Assembly: GCF_921293095.1 (NCBI RefSeq)
Contig: NC_060254.1
Coordinates: forward strand, 59,256,069 to 59,320,068
Direction: 5' to 3'
DNA length: 64,000 nucleotides
From: Ischnura elegans
Taxonomy: Eukaryota; Arthropoda; Insecta; Odonata; Coenagrionidae
The notes under the pieces were generated by a model. The model was not told the origin of the DNA, made no database searches, and saw only the letters and a program-made list of their open reading frames with translations. How positions within the stretch are numbered: the stretch's first letter is position 1; each line of letters opens with the position of its first letter. A program made the position numbers and the translations under genes. Of this stretch, positions 43,913-55,038 are shown piece by piece.

Positions 43913-45111
43913 TGATAGATTTTTTCTGCTAATTTTAGCGAACTACCCATGAATTGTAAAACAAATTGAATGTACACTAATTTAATTAATCTAAACTAAT
44001 GGAAATCATGAAACTAAACTAAAAAGCAAATAAATGTGTGCAAAGGAGTCATATTCTTAACTAAACGTATTTTGATTTTAATATATTGATAGACGATATT
44101 TCTGCATTCAATAATGCGCCAGACGATTTATCTAAAAATGACAAGAATTCCTTTGCATAATGAACGAAAAGTGATAGCCATTAAACGCCTTTCCTGAAAT
44201 GAGGGTAGAAACATCGGTAAGTACATCAATTCAGCAATGGCCAGATGTTTGACACTTCATTCTTACACCCAACTACCGAAAAAATCTGATTGGTAATAGT
44301 TTATTCGCAACAGAGGAGGGAAGACTAATCACATGTCTGATAGCATTTTTTGGTATCAAGGAATAAGGAAAGGAAAGAGTTGTAGTCTGGAGTTGGAGTC
44401 TGCAACGCTAGAAAAACGCGTAAGGTGGACTCAGTCACACAGGAGTAAAAGATGACTTTTTGCCAGACTGGGCTCTTTGAAAATTCTCACTGGAGGACAG
44501 AATATGCATTTCCGGGTAGAGCTATTAAATACATTAATCGGATTCACAGCTGCAACGCGCTGTGGCTTTCTCTAAAAGGGCTTTGGGACCGAAAATTTTC
44601 TGAGACCAAGATTTGAAGTGGGCAAACTGTGGAAGTGTCTTTGGGCAGACTATGCACTTTTATGGAAAGAGAAGAGTTGATCCAGTCTAGCCCCTAAATA
44701 TCCATAAAATATATTTTCAGGAGACATATATCAAAACTCATCCAGCAATTGGTAAGTTAAGGTTTTTAAGTTACTGTGATATTACTGATCTAAAAGTACA
44801 TTCTTTAAGTGGCCGTGGAATAAAATGTAGAAAGCTAACATGGCATTTTTTGAAAAATGACAAGACAATAGACAACAAGAAATAAGTATTGGAACAACAA
44901 CGTGAAAACACACAGCTTTATCAGACGATGAAATTCAAAATTTAAACAAATAGCATTGAGTAGAAGACATGAAACAACAGTGAATACACCAACATTGATG
45001 ATGATGCCTACGTTGAATTCATATGAGGTACTAAAACAAAGATGATAAATTTAATGCCTTTGCCGGTTTTGTGTACGTGATAATTTCTATTTATTTTAAA
45101 TGATTTTTTTT
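43913..45111. other. Intergenic DNA, no gene seen
   Basis: AT-rich, with a less AT-rich stretch at 44200-44720 that has no open frame above 60 codons. No repeat partner was noticed. Confidence 0.3.
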
Positions 45112-45300
45112 GTTTCCCATACCACAGAATACGGCATATATTGGCCATTTTACGTCGAGGTGTTCAACATATTTAACAAGTACACGTGTACGAACAGACA
45201 TGCCCTGGACAGGGACAATCTACCCAGACGGTACTCGAACCCTTGGCCTCTTTTATAACAGGCAAGGAATTAATCCCGCTGCCACCGAGGATGGCTGAAT
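45112..45300 (-). mobile_element. tRNA-derived SINE (family S1), copy 2
   Basis: On the minus strand ATCCTCGGTGGCAGCGGGAT is followed by a decayed B-box GGGTTCGAGTACC (45230-45242), then TAGATTGTCCCTGTCCAGGG and TGTTCGTACACGTGTACTTG. It aligns over ~185 bp with the copy at 9975-10165. Confidence 0.7.
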
Positions 45301-46250
45301 ATTTCATTAAATAATTGCTTCCTTAAAATACCGGACAGTAAAGATATGATTAAACTGCATCCGAAATAAAATTATTCCTGAATGCCACCTATAAATACAA
45401 AAATAACATAGGAGGAAACGCTTCAAATTTAGAAGGAAAAACGAACTGGCAGAGTTTCAAGGGGAACTAACGCAAAATCGCACGCCAAATAATGAAAAAA
45501 TGAAAGGACAAGGGAAAAAATTATGACAAAATGTACCACTGAAGACCAGTTTCCTAAAAAAAACGACATCAAAGTGATAATCATACATATTTAACTGAAA
45601 AAATGTATAAATGTGATACAACGTATTTTAAACGACAAAGAATTCATGTTTTACTTTTGACGAAAGAAAGTTTTAAAGCGTAAAGTTTTGAAGCAAAGGA
45701 TAAATGAGTATGCTTGAGATGTTATTACGTCAGAAAGACTCGGGAAAACATCAAAGATGACTAGTATAAGGAGGAAGGTATTCAATTTGGGTAAATTAAG
45801 TGATTCAATTTTATCCTCAGGACTTAAAGGTATATCATATATAAAATTCAAAATATATCATATACTACGCTTAATGTTCCTCAACAAGAGTCGTTTTTTT
45901 ATCCGCGTCTAGCTACTATTAATAATTTCTCCGTAGAAATTTAGGAAACTATTTTAATTATTCCTTCATGTAAGGCTAAGGAGCAGTAGTGAAAATCTAC
46001 ATAATTATTTTCCAGCTAATTGCGTTTCGAATGAATTTCTTAGGGTTCTTTAGTCTCTTCCATTCCTCTGTCTATTTAATATAATTTATTCATTTGTTTC
46101 ACCAGCGACCGTTTATATAACAACTGCATTTACTGTTTTACCTTATTTTTAGTTCTCTTGCTTTCCCTACTTATTGTGATCAAAAACACAGTGTGGAATT
46201 GCTATGAAATAGAAAATTTTTCTATGACATAGGAAATTTCTGAGCGTTAA
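45301..46250. other. AT-rich intergenic DNA, no gene seen
   Basis: No frame above 66 codons, no RNA gene and no repeat partner was noticed. Confidence 0.3.
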
Positions 46251-46264
46251 ACTGGACATTTAGA

Positions 46265-46385
46265 TAGTAACACGCCTTGAGAATGGAAGACAAGTCGTTA
46301 TCCGAAACGTCGGCCAATACGATCGAATTAACCTGATGTAGAACCCGAGAGGAATTTCTAAATAGCATGCACCAAGAAAAATTAA
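46265..46385 (+). repeat. Single-arm relative of the 24.2-kb fold-back
   Basis: ACGCCTTGAGAATGGAAGAC AAGTCG, then TCCGAAACGTCGG, AATTAACCTGATGTAGAACC CGAG and ACCAAGAAAAATTAAAATC match one arm of 24253-24390 in order. The arrangement CTTGAGA, a GGAAGAC-type stem, then CGAAAC again looks hammerhead-like. Confidence 0.55.
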
Positions 46386-46487
46386 AATCGGTATAATGTT
46401 ATTTTTTGACGTCTCATTGTCATTAAATAAGTAACTCAATATAGATTGCGAAGACAGCTGTATAAATTCACGCGGAAGGAAAGACAA

Positions 46488-46800
46488 TTATACCTGGAAC
46501 AACAAAATTATTTGTGGGGACAAAATTAGCTCCAAATTTTACAAATTTATGGCAGTCCCTACTGAACTCTACAGATCAGAATGTTGGGTACCAAAAAAGA
46601 ATGAATTAAGGCAGATAGAACCGTAAGGAACATATACTTCGAATGCCAAATGAAATAATTCCAAAAAAATCAATTGAATATCAGCCAATTGGCAAGAGAA
46701 GTGTTGGAAGAGCAAGAAAAAGATGGTGATGTGGAGATGGAGTAGGCTTTGTAGCCTAATCCCGGAAGGAAGAAGAAGATAGAAGTAGCGTGTGATAACT
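46488..46800 (+). pseudogene. LINE reverse transcriptase 3' remnant
   Basis: The frame at 46516-46623 reads GDKISSKFYKFMAVPTELYR then SECWVPKKNELRQIEP and stops. 'KFYKtvVRPaLLYGSECWvmkK' is a conserved block near the end of RT in many arthropod LINEs. Further on (46690-46730) KRSVGRARKRW matches the 'R.VGRPR+RW' tail. Most of the thumb between them is deleted. The polymerase core is absent. Confidence 0.7.
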
Positions 46801-47530
46801 GTCCAGAAATTTTCAATGTTCAAAACTAGTTTCACATAGATTGGGCCAAATGTCTACAACTTATTTCCATATGAGTACAAAAGGGCGGTAAAACTTAGCA
46901 GTTTAGTTATCCTAAAAATGTAGAAATACTTTTCAAATAAAATTTTATAATTATTAAAATAATTAATTTATTCAAAGATATTATTTTTTAATATTGATAC
47001 TTGTCACTTTTTCACTATTTATAAACCAATGCATGGAAGGTTGTTGTATAATGATGGAAACCTAAACACAGGTCTGCCTTCTAGCTTCTTATAGTTTTTT
47101 ATATTCCCTTGATTGTAACTAATAGGGAGTAATAAACAATAATTATAATTTCCTATTTTTTGCACTTTCTCAGCTGGTTTTCATTAACCGGAAATATTCA
47201 GCTACCATAAAGGTAAATTAGGATTAGGCTCGGATGTAACGGAAAAGAATTCACCCTATCTTACACTGTCCGAATACACCATGGCCCAGGAATCTTCTCA
47301 CAATCTAGTAATTATGTAGTAAAACAGCTTTTTTCCCAAGGTCAATAAGGTGTTTTTAGATTCCCAGGTCTTCAACTTATTTTTTGAACCGTTTTAATGA
47401 AAGATTCCCTCCACAGAGCTTACTAGTGAGTGAATGCTGACTTCTTTCAACTACGAAATATTTTTCATTTAATATTATTGTCATTGGATACATAAAAAAA
47501 ATATATTATGATACCCTGGAAAAAATGGTG
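46801..47530. other. AT-rich intergenic DNA, no gene seen
   Basis: No frame above 65 codons begins and ends here, and no repeat partner was noticed. Confidence 0.3.
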
Positions 47531-47544
47531 GACTGTACTGAGGA

Positions 47545-47595
47545 GGCTATGATGAGGGTGATGATGATGATAATAGTAATAATAATAATAAAATA
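47545..47595. repeat. (GAT)n-(AAT)n microsatellite
   Basis: GATGAGGGTGATGATGATGA TAATAGTAATAATAATAATA is a compound trinucleotide repeat. Confidence 0.8.
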
Positions 47596-47674
47596 CAATA
47601 ATACGCCTCCCTTCTAAGAAGAAAAAGTACATAAAGAGACATAGAAGTTCCATTTTCAATCAAAGAACAAAATT

Positions 47675-47840
47675 ATAAGTGAACAAAGTTACCATTTACT
47701 AAGTGTAAAAAGACGTAAGCAAACGTGGGAAAGGATAATGACTGTCGTCCGTATTGGAAAAAACCCAAAGCAGGAATACGCCCACACAATAAGGGGGGCG
47801 TGAAAAACCTGCCAAAACATACTAAGAAAGAGCTAATGTA
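47675..47840. repeat. Dispersed repeat shared with 22795-23000
   Basis: GAACAAAGTTACCATTTACT AAGTGT, GTATTGGAAAAAACCC, ACACAATAAGGGGGGCGTG AAAAAC and AAAACATACTAAGA follow the order seen at 22795. It lies just upstream of the tRNA-like gene on the + strand. Confidence 0.45.
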
Positions 47841-47883
47841 AACCTGGGTATCTGCAAAATACAAGAAATTACAAAAAAAAAAT

Positions 47884-47956
47884 TGCCGAAGCCCGGGATT
47901 GAACCAGGGACTTTTATATCTTCAGTTTAACGCTGTTCCAATTGAGCTATTTCGGC
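47884..47956 (-). tRNA. tRNA-Phe (GAA) pseudogene
   Basis: A 73-nt minus-strand sequence starting GCCGAAATAGCTCAATTGG and ending CCTGGTTCAATCCCGGGCTTCGGCA in pieces matches eukaryotic tRNA-Phe. The anticodon GAA is at 47923-47921. The T arm (CCTGG/CCGGG) is intact and the B-box is GGTTCAATCCC. Faults are a D-stem broken at CAGC (expected GAGC), an A-A mismatch in the anticodon stem, and a mismatch in the last acceptor pair. It is probably a pseudogene or a retroposed tRNA copy. Confidence 0.75.
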
Positions 47957-47999
47957 CGATAATGCCAAGATAATGCCAAGGGATGCGACAAAGACGAAG

Positions 48000-48290
48000 A
48001 AGGAGAGAAGCAGACTGGAAAAATAGCAGAGGGAGGGGGGGTCGGGAGGGACTGGGATGGGATGGGATGATCTGGCTAGGATGAGGAAGTGAAAATAGGG
48101 GAGGGGAAGTGGAGGGGGGGGGATCGTGAGGAGAGGGGAGGGGATGGGGGAAGGAGAGTTAATGCCAAACGCAAAAGGGGTGGAGAGACTAAGTGGAGTG
48201 GGAGAAAGAAAAAGAGGAAAGAAGATGAAAGAAAGAGACAGCGGAGGAAAGGATTAGGAGAAGAGGCGCCATTTGTGCTTGTGCATGCAC
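48000..48290. repeat. Purine-rich tract with G runs
   Basis: GA-rich + strand with GGGAGGGGGGG-type runs at 48030-48125. The 151-codon plus frame (48089-48544) is Arg/Lys/Gly-rich purely because of this composition. Confidence 0.55.
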
Positions 48291-48408
48291 GTGTGTGGGT
48301 GCATGTGTTCCACCCCGCGTGTGGCAGCCATGTGGGACGGTGGTTTGTGATCGATAACGTAGTGCATCGTCGGCGCATGCGCACCGAGGGTCCCGAGGTC
48401 CCGGCGGC

Positions 48409-49060
48409 TTCGAATCACATCGCGAGGAGAGGAAGAGAGAAAAGATGGAGAAATAAAAAATACGAAAAAAAACTAACGAGGAATGGATGCAAAAACATGG
48501 CATGGAAACGGGAGAGGATAATTGGAATAATGGCGCACAGATAAGCGAAATGAAGGAAGCACAATCACATATACACTAATATTGTATGCTCAACTTTGAG
48601 AATGACATAGTATCGACTGATATCGCGGGGAGAGGAAGAGAGAAAAGATGGAGAAATAAAAAATTCGAAAAAAATTAACGAGTAATGGATGCAAAAAACA
48701 GATGGGGAACGGAAGAGGGGAATTGAAATAATGTTTGGAGAATGAGATAGTGTATAGTGTCGAATCATATCGCGAGGCGAGGAAGAGAGACAAAGATGAT
48801 GGAGAAATTTTAAAAAATCATGAAAAATCTGACGAGGAATGGATGCAAAAAAAGATTTGGTAACGGAAGAGGAGAAATATAATAATGGCGCAGATATAAG
48901 CGAAATGAAGGAAGCATAATCACAGATACGCATATTGTATGCTTCGCCATACAGGTGGAATGCATAGTGTTTAGTGTCTGGGAAACAGATACACAAATAT
49001 TGTCAGGTAAGTTTTCACCTTTGAGAATGACATTGTCTATAGTGTCGAAACCTGGCTCAA
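48409..49060. repeat. Tandem repeat, three copies of a GA-rich unit
   Basis: Copies start at TCGAATCACATCGCGAGGAG (48409), TCGACTGATATCGCGGGGAG (48611) and TCGAATCATATCGCGAGGCG (48759). Each runs through GGAAGAGAGA.AAAGATG, ACGAG.AATGGATGCAAAAA and AACGGAAGAG. Junctions contain TTTGAGAATGACATAGT..GTCGA, repeated once more at 49019. Continuing GA-rich text to ~49980 holds weaker relatives (near 49810). Confidence 0.65.
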
Positions 49061-49159
49061 ACCATTAAAAATGTGTAAAACATATATATTTATGTATTTT
49101 TGATAATATTTCCTGTTACACAGTTCCACCAAATATCTCAATATACCTTTAATTTGGAA

Positions 49160-49985
49160 ATAAGTTGGAAAGGAGCCGCGGGGGAGCACTTAGAGGAGAC
49201 AGTGAGGAAAAATATGACGAAGGGATGAAGAGAAAGTAAGAGTGAAAGAGGAAGGTGTTATAGGTAGAGGCGATGAATTTTCATGAACCGCTTAAAAGCT
49301 TCTTCAGCAATATTAGTATCAAGAATTGTAATCCAGGCCACTAAAAATGAAAAGAGGAAGGAGGTAGATGGAGGAAAGAAATGCAAAAAATGCGAGGGAA
49401 AGATATAATAAAGGAGAGGAGAATGTGAAGGGTAACGCAGAGACACGCGGAAGAGAAGAATTACGGAAGTTGACAAAGAAGAGAAGGGGAAAGAAATGCC
49501 AAAGAGAGAAACATGAGATGTAAAGAGGATACAAGGTTTGTTGGCGCAGAAGTTCCGTTTAGAGAGAAGATTGAGGGATACAGAAGAAAAAATATGATGA
49601 GGGATGAATACAAAAAATAAAGTGGGAAAAGAAATGGATAACTGGATAAATTTCGCAAAGATTCGTAGAAGAAGGGAATGACGGAAGAAGAAATATGACG
49701 AGACAGTAGGGAAAGAAATAAGGAAAAGATAAAATTATAATACAAGTAGCGGAGAGTGAGATGTTTTAAGGCTTGAAATCGTTGAGGTCTGAGCGGCTCT
49801 GAGCAATATTACAAGGAGAGGAAGGAAGAAGATGACGGGATAAAAATGTAGAAAAAAGATAGGGAGATGGATTTAAAAGTATACAGCGGAAACAAAATGG
49901 CAGAATGACGAAGACTGAAGATGAGAAAAGGCATGAAGGAAGTAGTAAAAAAGAGAACAAAGATGAAGAAAATTTAAAAGTGGAG
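49160..49985. repeat. Long purine-rich tract
   Basis: GA-rich + strand throughout, with degenerate echoes of the 48409 unit (ACAAGGAGAGGAAGGAAGAA near 49811). The minus frames (94, 72, 71 and 64 codons) are Phe/Leu/Ser-rich complements in different frames and are not genes. Confidence 0.5.
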
Positions 49986-49996
49986 GCCGGTTGTCA

Positions 49997-50078
49997 GAGT
50001 CAGACTGTTATGAATGTATTAATATGAGTCAGACTCTTATGAATGTATTATTATGAGTCAGACTGTTATGAATGAGTA
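49997..50078. repeat. 29-bp tandem repeat, 2.7 copies
   Basis: The unit GAGTCAGACTGTTATGAATG TATTAATAT starts at 49997, 50026 and 50055 with two or three differences between copies. Confidence 0.85.
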
Positions 50079-50079
50079 T

Positions 50080-51149
50080 TCATGCATTTTTATTGCCTTA
50101 CTTTATTAGTTATGTTTTGAAATGGATAATATGACCTTATATATTGAGATTTTTAAATTTTTTAATTTTATCGTTACTGTGATTCCCTATTTTGTAATTA
50201 ATGTGCCAAAAACCTGTAATATGTTATTTTTGTTCTCATTGATTTTTTTCCTGAGCCATAAATATTTTTTAAACTAATTATCTATATCACTCACAATGAA
50301 GTTTTAATGAAGGATTACATCTGACCATATTTTATCCAATTTTAACAGATCTTTAGACATGATTCTTTTAGTGTCATTCAACTTCCCAGCAGAATGGAGT
50401 ATATCCTAAAGTGCCATAAGTTTTATTTGTATACTGTTTATCTTGTACATGTAGTTATATATGTAATTGCTCACGCCTAGGCAGTTTCAAGGTACTTTTC
50501 AAAGACAGGCAGTAAGAGAGTGAATGCCCATTATAGTGGAGAAAGTAGCAAGGAATATCTTCTTCGTGTTGGCACGCAATATAAATACCTAAACCTAATC
50601 AGCATCTACACTTTATTTTCCGAGTAATGAAGAGCTTACTCTTTAGTTTTTAGAGCATTTTGCTCAGTTATGGAAAGAGGTTTTTTAAAATTGGCTTTTT
50701 TTAAATATTTATTTTATAAATTACAGTGGTGAAACATGTATTCGATTATCAAAGAGTTAAAAAAAATTCTTCATCAAAATTCTAACTAACGCCATCTATT
50801 GAGAAAATTTCAAGCTATTATTACATATGGAATTGATTAGTTGGAGCACAGTGGAACAAAATTTCAATTTTCTGAATATTGCACTCTCATCAGAGACAAG
50901 AACGAGTGCCAAATTTTTAAGCAGGTCCTACACTGGGAAGTGGGGTTAAAATCAATCACACCATTCCGCCGATAAAAAGAAAAAACAGACGGAACTAGTT
51001 AAGAAAAGCGTGTAAAATGGCAAAAATATGGCGTTGTTGCGATAAAAGTAAAAATGCACGGAAAAGTAAGAGGATAAACGGAGGAGTAACGTAGTAATAT
51101 TCTGAAGGAAGAAATAACGGAATTGCATGAAGGAGAAGGCTAAGGGAAG
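50080..51149. other. AT-rich intergenic DNA, no gene seen
   Basis: No frame above 60 codons lies wholly inside it except the complement of the LINE end. No repeat partner was noticed. Confidence 0.3.
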
Positions 51150-51410
51150 AGCTATTAGAGCAAACATATAAGAGAGAAAAGAAGGCTTATTTTGCCACAT
51201 TCTGAGGCATGATGGCCTGATGAAGACAATCGTTGAAGGACAGGTGGAAGGGAAGAAGGGCAAGGGACGGCCCCGAATAAGTTACATGGGACAGGTTATA
51301 AAGAATGTAGAAGACAAGAAATACGCCGCTATGAAAAGGCTAGCGGATAGGAGAGAGGAATGGAGACCTGCGTCAAATCAATCTTAGCATTGTTCACTAA
51401 TGATGATGAT
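51150..51410 (+). pseudogene. LINE family A 3' end, best-preserved copy
   Basis: The frame 51196-51387 is open: HILRHDGLMKTIVEGQVEG, KKGKGRPRISYMGQVIKNV, EDKKYAAMKRLADRREEWRP and ASNQS, then TAG. GGCCACAT has become GCCACATT and the upstream text decays within ~45 bp. The 3' end is CTAATGATGATGATGC. It agrees with the 8.0-kb copy at most positions. A 5'-truncated non-LTR insertion. Confidence 0.75.
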
Positions 51411-52200
51411 GCAAAGAGTATGGTGGGAAGGTGGTTTAAATTTGCAAAGCGCCATCAGGATATACGTGCAGGTCCACGGCGAGGAAGTGCGCGATGAGAA
51501 GAGTGCGATGGAAACAAAAAGCGATCGATGCGCGCGCGAAGAAATACGAGAGCAAAGAGGAGCGCACGAATTAAAGGTTACGCGGAGGGATCAATACGCG
51601 GAGCTCTTTTGTTCCAGTGCCACACTCATTTACATGCTGAAAAGGTTTGCGGCAAAAATAATTCCGCTAATTATTTTTTTGGTCGGTCCTTACCTGAAAG
51701 TTCCGAAAAAATCCCTAACTCCGACATTAACTTCTGAATAACTAAATGCGTCGTACATCGCTCGACGTTGATTGGAGTATCAACTTTTGATGACCCTCTT
51801 GAAGAGAAATCATTAATTTTTCCCAGCGCATTTTAAATTAGCCATGGGAGGACACCCTAACTCCATGTTTGATTTTAATTTCCTTGTTTCATTGCAGAAT
51901 AGATGGCGTCGTTAATAAAGGAATTGTTTCCAAGAAATGATTATTTGCCGAGTTTGGTTATCATCGGCATTGCATAGTAATCTGCGATATTAAATTTTGA
52001 AAATTAATTGCAAAGTTTTCAAGATACATTTTCTGATATACTTCATTTTGCTGCAAATTAATTTCTTGGAATAAACTAAAATCATAACTCAAACTTAAAT
52101 TAAGAGGAAACATGAAAAACTACTGATCTTTGATTATAAATTATCAAAAGTAAAACATAAATGAAAAATACGGCACTAATCATTGACGTGCTCATTACTT
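51411..52200. other. Intergenic DNA with CpG-richer stretch 51470-51610
   Basis: A 113-codon plus frame (51400-51741) begins in the GATGAT tail of the LINE copy and has no domain. A second, overlapping frame (69 codons) uses the same DNA. Treated as chance. Confidence 0.3.
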
Positions 52201-52204
52201 TTGT

Positions 52205-53570
52205 ACAAATACACCTTTGTAAGTCGTCCAAGGAAGTCTTTGCACTGAAATCGTTAAAGGAAACTTATTATCAATAATGCAGCAAAAAATTTGATACATA
52301 GTACACAAACGATAGTTCACTGAAATGCACTGGAATATAATTTATGAATACTAATCGTATGTGCTTGAGAAAGACCTACTTAATTTTAGTATGTACCTAA
52401 TAACAGCTCATTTCAATACATACCTCCTAATATAAGAAAGGCTAGTAAAATTTGTGTATAGTATCACGTCAATATAGAATTAGAAGCCACAGCGCCAACT
52501 GCGTCTCAATAAGATGATTAATGCGCAGTGCGAATTATACGATGATTACATATGGAAAACAGATCCCATGAATAATAAACCGTATAATAAACCGGATCTA
52601 TAACCGTAGGTCCAGGTGAACTTATGAAAAGCTTGAGCGAAAAAAGATCCCATATTTTGCACCATGTAGGTTGAAACTATGATGGTTTAGGTTTGTGTAA
52701 ATGTAAACATTTTAGACGCGCAAGGAAGTTGTAGAATTAAAATCGTAAAAGGAAACTCATTTTAAAGGCTATAACATAGATTTTGATACTTAGCACACAA
52801 AGGATAGGTTACTCATATGCATAGGATCTTAATTTATGAAAATTAATCGTGGTAATTAAACTTTGTAAGAACTAATTTTTGTATATACCCACATATATCT
52901 CATTTTAACCCATTTTTGCTTCTACGTAACATCATAAATGTATATATACGCTCTTTTTCCGCCTACCTTCTATTTTCAATTCAATCTCCAATACTTCTTC
53001 CTCTCTTGACATCTTTGCCTCCCGCTCAAATTTTAATAACCAAGTGAAAAGTCTATCTTTTTGACACCGGCCTTTTTTATGCATTTTACATGTTGAAAAT
53101 GGTTGTTATTTATGATATTATTTCTATACATGTTTATTAATTATATTTACATAATTTATTCTGTTTATAAACCCAATGTAAAGGCCTTAGTGCTGTTTTT
53201 GGTGTGATATAAATAAAAAAATTAAATAATATATTTTTAGCTCTGTTCAGGAAAAATATAGGCTGCATGTTCTTTTAAGCTGTCAATATTAATGGCGAAA
53301 AGTAACGAAATGAAATGTACCTGCCTCAGTATATAATTGAATAGAATATTTTCACATTTTAAATATGAAAAGTCTTGAAATTTAATAAGAAGGAGCTCTT
53401 GGTTGGAAACGGTAAGTGTAAGGCTACAAATAAACGCACTAAAAATGGATTAAAATTCATTGAAGATGACCTTGATCAAGAGCTAGAGGTACGGGTGAAC
53501 TTTTGAAAACTTGAGGGACAGAAAGGCGCAATAAGTTGCACCACGGATATTGAAACTTTGAATTATGGGA
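52205..53570. repeat. Diverged duplicated blocks
   Basis: 52205-52440 and 52705-52910 share AAGGAAG, AAATCGTNAAAGGAAACT, TTTGATAC.TAG.ACACAAA and ATAATTTATGAA..AATCGT. Separately, 52610-52680 (GGTGAACTTATGAAAAGCTT GAG..GCACCA) recurs at 53488-53555. They are consistent with two or three old copies of a larger unit. No coding content is seen. Confidence 0.45.
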
Positions 53571-53574
53571 TTCG

Positions 53575-53700
53575 TCGCAGGAGAGAAAGGAAGAGTAAAG
53601 TGGAGAGACAGAGGCATTAGAGCTGTGGATGAGGCAGGATGGGGGAGATTGGGGTAACGGAAGGCGACAAATTAGGATTCATAGAGATGGATGTCAGGCG
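53575..53700 (+). pseudogene. Possible LINE 3' tail fragment
   Basis: GAGAAAGGAAGAGTAAAGTG G.. reads RKGRVKWRDRGIRAVDEAGW, similar to the 'GRPK+.WRD.V..DL...G' tails of arthropod LINEs. Stops follow. Weak on its own but adjacent to a clear RT fragment. Confidence 0.35.
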
Positions 53701-53758
53701 GTCGTCGCGAGGTGGTAAACAAGGCTATTAATCACGGCAGTTGCGACCCTAAATGGTT

Positions 53759-53875
53759 GGACGCTGCTTCACCAAACAGACCTCCCCATCGCCCGAAATT
53801 TTTAAATACTTGGGAATTGTTCTCAACACGAAGGATTGGAGGTTTAAAATAAAAAAAATTCTAGATGCTCTTTAA
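53759..53875 (+). pseudogene. LINE reverse transcriptase fragment (FKYLGIVL motif)
   Basis: GRCFTKQTSPSPEIFKYLGI VLNTKDWRFK is open to a TAA at 53873. 'F+YLGI.L....W' is the conserved motif after the catalytic domain of LINE reverse transcriptases. Only ~38 codons remain. It ends where the unknown decayed frame starts. Confidence 0.55.
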
Positions 53876-54705
53876 CATTATTGACTCAGCCACCGATGAA
53901 AATTACATACTCACCTATAAAGACAACTAAGATGTAAACGATATCAACTATTGGCACTCATGTATTTCCAAGCCAACGTTTGAGCCATACCATCATGACA
54001 AATTGCAATTATAGCATAGTATTAGGTAGAACTGTATTGGTATTAAATTAATCGAAAAAGTATTCATAATTTTCTTTCATTATCTCTGAGTTTAAAGTAT
54101 ATAAAGTGACGCTTAATACACAAATCCTAAACCCACTCACCTCTCCTCTCGAAATTTTTAAATGCCAGGAAAATGATTTCCTCAAAAAAGGCTTGGAAAG
54201 TATATATATTAACAAACACGATATCCTATTATCGTTAGATCGTAATTTCCAGAAAAACTATTGGAATATTTTGTCACAAATACACCTAAACGCTAAACGA
54301 AATCAAGTTTTCACATGGTATGAAACACCGTCCGTGACATAGCATTGTAAAAAAGAAATAAATATCGTATCTAGGAAAAATTTAGTAGAATTGCATCTTA
54401 TTATGAAAGTAAGTGATATCCAATTTCCTAATACCAATTATTTAGAATTTCTTCACAATATCCAAAGATATCAAAGGATGGAAATATTTTTTCAACCCAT
54501 AGCTAAAGTGCACTTAAATGATACATGAGCACACCATCCTATTCCGTTAACTCTTACTGCAAAGCCAAATGATTTCATAATATTGAATTTCGTCCTTCTA
54601 GCACTAAAAGAAAAAAATGCCAACAGATGTACACTAAAAACGCAGACAATTTTCCATTTCGAATGCATAATTAACCATCAAAAAGTCTATTTTACAAATG
54701 GATAG
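53865..54705 (+). pseudogene. Decayed open frame of unknown origin
   Basis: From an ATG at 53865 the frame is open to 54011 with a single stop (53928). From 54070 another frame is open to 54702 with only two stops (54340 TAG, 54526 TGA). Thus ~840 bp of AT-rich DNA have three stops and one frame change, far fewer than expected by chance. The text is rich in Asn, Ile, Lys, Phe and Tyr (for example KKGLESIYINKHDILLSLDR and FLHNIQRYQRMEIFF). I recognise no domain. Possible sources are an old insertion from a large insect DNA virus, a host pseudogene, or a transposon ORF. No copy is seen elsewhere in the window. Confidence 0.4.
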
Positions 54706-54709
54706 ACTA

Positions 54710-55035
54710 TCCAAAGGCAATGACTTAAACGTAAGCGTTCCATTATGCCTAGTTGCTAGGAATTAATTTTAATTACGTAGCTTAAGGTTGGTTTACATGA
54801 AATAATGCTCGCAACATAACCAATGAGTGCAGCAATTAGAATTAGTAAGGCATTAGTAATACGTGAAGACATTAATAAAAGTAAGGATAGGCACTTAGGA
54901 TAGGCCAAAAAGCCAAAATGATCCTTGATTCGATTGGAGAATTTTTTCCACAACAAATATTGTAAATGACAACGCCTCCAACGCGACAGGCTCGAATTAT
55001 ATCACTTTACATGCATAAATGATTTTGTTAAATTC
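54710..55035. other. Intergenic DNA, no gene seen
   Basis: AT-rich. A 66-codon minus frame (54756-54956) has a hydrophobic run but no recognisable family. Confidence 0.25.
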
Positions 55036-55038
55036 TCG

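Noticed and set aside
48076..49960. Many 64-151-codon frames on both strands
   Set aside because: They lie in a purine-rich tract with tandem repeats. Plus frames are Lys/Arg/Glu-rich and minus frames Phe/Leu/Ser-rich, with no domain.
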